A program made the translations under genes and the position numbers. Shown here in pieces: positions 59,901 to 64,000 of a DNA stretch of 64,000 bases. The notes beneath the pieces are model-generated. The model was not told the origin of the DNA. It ran no database searches and was given only the letters and a program-made list of their open reading frames with translations. Position 1 is the stretch's first letter; each line of letters begins with the position of its first letter. The DNA is from Bolinopsis microptera (Eukaryota; Ctenophora; Tentaculata; Lobata; Bolinopsidae): assembly GCF_026151205.1 (NCBI RefSeq), contig NC_087083.1, forward strand, positions 2,485,036-2,549,035, given 5' to 3'.

Positions 59901-62339
59901 TTTAATCTATATTAACTTATTTAATCTATATATGTGTACAAATTCACCTTAGCATGATGATCTGTAGGTTTTATTGTTTTTGACGGTTTCACAAGACTAC
60001 ATTGTAAGGGCACGATGAAACCGGGCCGATAAGGTTGAGTAAAAACAACAACACACTAACAAAACACACACTCACAAGACTAGCACGTGTAACGACAAAA
60101 ACACACTGAACACATGTCACGTGATTAACTACACACTCTGAGGAGGGCTGCCCCACTTCACTATTAACGTTCATTAACAACATCCGAGACTTAATGATAC
60201 CGTAAAACATTAAAATCGGGGGTTTTTAACACTGATCAGTATTAGAGCCATAAAATTGCTATTTTGGGTCCTTTGAGGAAGCCACTCTAGAGAGTTATAG
60301 CCATGATACCCGTAAATAAATAGGTAAATATCCGTAAATCGGGACAATTTCAAGAATTTTCTCTTCAAAGAAAGAGTCCTAAGCCAGTTAGAATTAAGGA
60401 GCCCTGAGCAGGTGAGAATTAGGGAGAACTAAGCCGGTGAGAATTAAGGAGTCCTAAGCCGGAGAGAATTAAGGAGTCCTAAGCCGGAGAGAATTGGGAA
60501 GCCCTGAGCCGGTGAGAATTAAGGAGCCCTGAGCCGGTGAGAATTAAGGAATCCTAAGCCGGTGAGAATTAAGGAGTCCTAAGCCGGTGAGAATTAAGGA
60601 GCCCGGAGCCGGTGAGATTTAGGGAGTCCTGAGCGGGTGAGAATTGGGAAGCCCTGAGCCGGTGAGAATTAAGGAGTCCTAAGCCGGTGAGAATTAAGGA
60701 GTCCTGGGCGGGTGAGAATTAGGAAGCCCCGAGCCGGTGATAATTAAGGAGTTCTGGGCCGGTGAGAATTAGGGAGTCCTGAGCCGGTGACAATTAGTAA
60801 GCCCTGAGCCGGTGAGAATTAAGGAATCCTAAGCCGGTGAGAATTAGGGAGAACTAATCTGGTGAGAATTAAGGAGTCCTAAGCCGGTGAGAATTAGGAA
60901 GCCCGGAGCCGGTGAGAATTAAGGAGTTCTGGGCCGGTGACAATTAGGGAGTCCTAAGCCGGTGAGAATTAGGGAGAACTAAGCCGGTGAGAATTAAGGA
61001 GTCCTAAGCCGGTGAGAATTAGGGAGTCCTAAGCCGGTGAGAATTAGGGAGTCCTAAGCCGTGAGAGTCCTAAGCCGGTGAGAATTAAGGAGTCCTAAGC
61101 CGGTGAGAATTAAGGAGTCCTAAGCCGGTGAGAATTAGGGAGTCCTGAGCGGGTGAGAATTGGGAAGCCCTGAGCCGGTGATAATTAAGGAGTCCTAAGC
61201 CGGTGAGAATTAGGAAGCCCTGAGCCGGTGATAATTAAGGAGTCCTAAGCCGGTGAGAATTAAAGAGTTCTGGGCCGGTGAGAATTAGGGAGTCCTAAGC
61301 CGGTGAGAATTAGGGAGTCCTGAGCGGGTGAGAATTAGTAAGCCTGAGCCGGCGAGAATTAGGAAGCCCTGAGCCGGTGAGAATCAAGGAGTCCTAAGCC
61401 GGTGAGAATTAAGGAGTTCTGAGCCGGTGAGAATTAAGGAGTTCTGAGCCGGTGAGAATTAAGGAGTTCTGAGCCGGTGACAATTAAGGAGTCCTGGCCG
61501 GCTGAGCTAGGCCCAGGGAATGCTCCCTGGTAAAGTCTACTAAAATAATTATAAACAGATGCTACTTATATATCATTAATGACATAGGACAAGCCAGCTG
61601 TATGTTTTGTTTACTGCGTGACAGCATGCGGTGCAAAATTTCCGGTATTTTACGAGAAAGCTCCGGTTATATACGTATTTACGTGTTACATTGCGTGCAC
61701 AAGCAGGTTACACTCACCTACAAACGTACACACACACACACTCACTCACACACTCACACAGACACACTCACACAGACACACTCACAAACTCACACACACT
61801 CACACACACGCACACACAATGTTCTTAAATACGCTCAAATTTCGTCACACACGATCACATATATTATATACGTATCGTATTTTTTAAACTTATTCTACGA
61901 AAATTGGTATACTCACTTAAACAGTATCACACATGCAGACACACACATTTTACACATGTTACACATGTTACACATGTTACACATGTTACACATGTTACAC
62001 ATGTTACACATGTTACACATGTTACACATGTTACACACACATTTTACACATGTTACGAACAGGTAAACACATTCCACAGCACACGAATACCCAATCTTTA
62101 CTTGCTGATCACACGTTCAGTCACATCGCACTATCAACCCCACATAAGGTGAATTAACTGGCCGCAGCAAATGTATTAAATCGATGGGAAATATAGCTAT
62201 AATATAGCTATAATGTAGCTATAATAGTAAAGTATTATAGCTACAATATAGCTATAATATAAAACATGCTGATCGGATCACTGGGACTTACATTCGGGTA
62301 AAGTCGGAGGCACTGTTCTTTTTCTTCTTCCGTCGTCTC
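50983..62339 (-). CDS. Secreted protein with TSP1 and C-terminal cystine-knot (CTCK) domains, partial gene
   Basis: Five phase-consistent exons: 62292-62339, 58263-58372, 55114-55271, 54032-54139, 50983-51083. The first encodes a basic run (RRRKKKKNSASDFTR), the second IPVPEMDVTSLERLIELTV and an N-glycosylation-type NIT. The third is a thrombospondin type 1 repeat (WSPWSSCTTKCGGG...VCQHAPC). The fourth begins a cystine knot (INNCKSMELVEVPWCTKQC) and the fifth continues it (LMLCTDHTNHQ...VAIASDCG), matching C.S...V.V..C...C ... L..C ... I.SDC. A TSP1 followed by CTCK recalls CCN proteins and large secreted glycoproteins; the upstream residues do not look like CCN. The 5' end lies beyond 62339, possibly outside the window, and the last exon is unresolved. 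Confidence 0.78.
51180..51760. repeat. Diverged direct repeats of about 190-300 bp
   Basis: Two copies of a block starting ATCGTTTAGAT.GG.GGGTA and containing AAAATAATAGGCCTCCC and TCTCAGGCTCAGGGCTG (about 51218-51295, 51547-51622). A second block (CCAATATACTAATTCA.TCTC, AGAGATTATATCAATTTA) occurs at 51438 and 51636. They form an interleaved duplication in sequence downstream of exon 51083 on the plus strand. Confidence 0.75.
52090..52420. repeat. Short direct repeat GGGAGTGTCCTATAACTACTACTAC
   Basis: The segment GGAGTGTCCTATAACTACTA occurs at 52149 and 52378 in the same orientation, in an intron of the TSP1/cystine-knot gene. Frames here have no recognisable product. Confidence 0.6.
52870..54008. 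repeat. 7-bp array (CACCAGT)n with (TACCAGT) and (GACCAGT) variants
   Basis: About 1.1 kb of CACCAGT, with TACCAGT enriched at both ends and GACCAGT in small groups. It lies in the intron after the cystine-knot exon 54032-54139, about 24 bases from the donor. Thr-Ser-His-Gln-Pro-Val frames are repeat shadows. Confidence 0.96.
54199..54560. repeat. 19-bp array GGTATGTGTGGCTGGTATT
   Basis: About 19 near-perfect copies in the intron between the TSP1 exon and the first cystine-knot exon. All three plus frames are open because the unit has no stop in any frame. Confidence 0.96.
55371..57180. repeat. 40-bp minisatellite with truncated units
   Basis: About 46 units. The full unit is CCAACAGACAGACAGGCCGG then GAAGGGATGTCTAGCAGCCT. 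Variants are GACGGG, GGTTGG for GGCCGG, TAG/ATC in the last part, and recurrent short units that skip from GGGAAG directly to CAGCCT (loss of about 14 bp). It lies in the intron between exons 58263-58372 and 55114-55271. Confidence 0.96.
57181..58070. other. Intron sequence, no exon seen
   Basis: Unique sequence in the TSP1/cystine-knot gene between the 40-bp array and the 61-bp donor repeats. Nothing recognisable on either strand. Confidence 0.5.
58071..58316. repeat. 61-bp repeat, four copies, each with a strong 5' splice site
   Basis: Four nearly identical 61-bp units. On the minus strand each ends GACATTGTTACA/GTAAGTATT. The rightmost belongs to the exon at 58263-58372; the other donors are at about 58193-58201, 58132-58140 and 58071-58079. 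Confidence 0.95.
58373..60367. other. Intron sequence with a small MITE
   Basis: A small inverted-repeat element at about 58638-58806 has ends CTTATCGGCCCTAAT and ATTAGGGCCGATTAAG. Related CTTTATCGGCCCTTAT ends occur at about 54809 and 59630. A short (TTTTAGAGGGA) repeat is at 59668-59721. No exon supported. Confidence 0.5.
60368..61500. repeat. 25-bp minisatellite GCCGGTGAGAATTAAGGAGT(CCTAA)
   Basis: About 45 copies with mixed variants: AAGGAGTCCTAA, AGGAAGCCCTGA, AGGGAGAACTAA, GGGCGGGTGA. The mix of subtypes is interspersed rather than blocked. It lies in the intron after exon 62292-62339 of the TSP1/cystine-knot gene. Confidence 0.95.
61730..62262. repeat. Three short microsatellites: (CACA/CTCA)n, (ACACATGTT)n, (TATAGCTA)n
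   Basis: CA-rich dinucleotide run at about 61730-61825, a 9-bp repeat ACACATGTT (about 10 units) at 61945-62052, and TATAGCTA repeats at 62190-62262. Thr/His frames across them are not genes. Confidence 0.85.
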
Positions 62340-62484
62340 CTGTGAAACATTTCAACTGTTACAACCCTAAACCTGTCTAAAAGTATTAATAAATCCCGAA
62401 AAACGCCAAATCTGTGAAGATTTAAGGCCTCGTTGCACTTGGATGTGTTAAACGAGGGTTGTACGGGTGCATAGGGAGTCGTGC

Positions 62485-63966
62485 ACAACTGACCGGTACG
62501 TGCACAACTGACCGGTACGTGCACAACTGACCGGTACCTGCACAACTGACCGGTACCTGCACAACTGACCGGTACCTGCACAACTGACCGGTACCTGCAC
62601 AAATGACCGGTAAGTGCACAAATGACCGGTACGTGCACAACTGACCGGTACGTGCACAACTGACCGGTACGTGCACAACTGACCGGTACGTGCACAACTG
62701 ACCGGTACGTGCACAACTGACCGGTACGTGCACAACTGACCGGTACGTGCACAACTGACCGGTACGTGCACAACTGACCGGTACGTGCACAACTGACCGG
62801 TACGTGCACAACTGACCGGTACGTGCACAACTGACCGGTACGTGCACAACTGACCGGTACCTGCACAACTGACCGGTACCTGCACAACTGACCGGTACGT
62901 GCACAACTGACCGGTACGTGCACAACTGACCGGTACGTGCACAACTGACCGGTACCTGCACAAATGACCGGTAAGTGCACAACTGACCGGTAAGTGCACA
63001 AATGACCGGTACGACGTACGTGCACAACTGACCGGTAAGTGCACAAATGACCGGTACCTGCACAACTGACCGGTACGTGCACAACTGACCGGTACCTGCA
63101 CAAATGACCGGTACCTGCACAAATGACCGGTAAGTGCACAAATGACCGGTACGACGTACGTGCACAACTGACCGGTAAGTGCACAAATGACCGGTACCTG
63201 CACAAATGACCGGTACCTGCACAAATGACCGGTAAGTGCACAAATGACCGGTACGACGTACGTGCACAAATGACCGGTACGTGCACAACTGACCGGTACG
63301 TGCACAACTGACCGGTACCTGCACAACTGACCGGTACCTGCACAAATGACCGGTAAGTGCACAAATGACCGGTACGACGTACGTGCACAACTGACCGGTA
63401 AGTGCACAAATGACCGGTACCTGCACAACTGACCGGTACGTGCACAACTGACCGGTACCTGCACAAATGACCGGTACCTGCACAAATGACCGGTAAGTGC
63501 ACAAATGACCGGTACGACGTACGTGCACAACTGACCGGTAAGTGCACAAATGACCGGTACCTGCACAACTGACCGGTACCTGCACAACTGACCGGTACCT
63601 GCACAACTGACCGGTACCTGCACAAATGACCGGTACGTGCACAACTGACCGGTACGTGCACAACTGACCGGTACCTGCACAACTGACCGGTACCTGCACA
63701 ACTGACCGGTAAGTGCACAACTGACCGGTAAGTGCACAACTGACCGGTACGTGCACAAATGACCGGTACGTGCACAAATGACCGGTACGTGCACAACTGA
63801 CCGGTACCTGCACAAATGACCGGTACCTCCACAACTGACCGGTACCTGCACAACTGACCGGTACGTGCACAACTGACCGGTACCTGCACAAATGACCGGT
63901 ACCTGCACAACTGCCCGGTACCTGCACAAATGACCGGTACCTGCACAACTGACCGGTACCTGCACT
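62485..63966. repeat. 19-bp array GCACAACTGACCGGTACGT with higher-order blocks
   Basis: About 77 units. Variants are ACCTG and AAGTG for ACGTG, and AAATG for AACTG. An extra GACGTAC insert gives GGTACGACGTACGTGCAC at about 63008, 63150, 63250, 63371 and 63515. The order of variants around it repeats, which marks larger duplicated blocks of about 100-165 bp. The three minus-strand frames of more than 500 codons are repeat shadows. It lies upstream (minus orientation) of exon 62339. Confidence 0.96.
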
Positions 63967-64000
63967 ACCGCCCTGAAATCATCCACAGTACCTGTCTGGT

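Noticed and set aside
62288-63986. Three overlapping minus frames of more than 500 codons with Cys-Arg-Tyr-Arg-Ser-type repeats
   Set aside because: A 19-bp unit free of stops is open in all frames; the residues are the same word in three phases. Only 62292-62339 is kept as an exon.

Overview
This is a gene-poor, AT-rich window of animal nuclear DNA. Evidence for an animal: spliced genes with GT-AG introns, scavenger-receptor (SRCR), thrombospondin type 1 (TSP1) and cystine-knot domains, a voltage-gated K+ channel, a 7TM receptor, an augmin (HAUS1) subunit, TTAGGG-type telomeric repeats, and several families of LINEs and TIR transposons. The exact phylum cannot be read from the sequence. An early-branching or invertebrate metazoan such as a cnidarian fits the gene types, but that is inference. 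There are no operons, prokaryotic genes, tRNA/rRNA genes or CRISPR arrays. Roughly a quarter of the window is tandem repeat, and most of the long open frames inside it are repeat translations, not genes.

Layout. 1-1079: LINE endonuclease ORF (minus) running off the left edge. 1080-4186: no gene resolved. 4187-11447: an SRCR-domain transmembrane receptor gene (plus) whose four SRCR exon copies are separated by purine- or pyrimidine-rich hexamer arrays and end in a transmembrane/PPxY tail exon. 11913-12721: TIR transposon. 13022-29744: a Shaker-superfamily voltage-gated K+ channel gene (minus, about 11 coding exons, about 572 aa), with a 4-kb higher-order minisatellite, a palindrome-framed telomeric repeat and a 1.9-kb 19-bp satellite in its introns. 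30098-30161: three RFX X-box-like palindromes upstream of that gene. 30.8-33.0 kb: LINE tails and MITEs. 33342-35214: HAUS1-like gene (minus, six exons, 281 aa). 36451-37470: 7TM receptor (minus, two exons). 37518-38421: pogo-like transposon relic. 40901-46684: four-transmembrane protein (plus, seven exons, 378 aa) with a claudin-like signature. 42971-43822 and 47594-48464: two near-identical TIR transposons. 48.5-49.1 kb: arrays of CACGTGA. 50983-62339: TSP1 plus C-terminal cystine-knot protein (minus, five exons seen, both ends unresolved), its introns filled with 7-, 19-, 40-, 61-, 25- and 19-bp arrays.

The most unusual theme is the relation between splice donors and tandem arrays. In the K+ channel gene (three introns) and the TSP1/cystine-knot gene (one intron), an array starts at or just inside the 5' splice site. 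In three of these four cases the repeat unit contains a copy of the last coding bases of the exon plus the donor, so the intron carries 3 to 10 decoy donors. The genes show no obvious functional linkage to one another.
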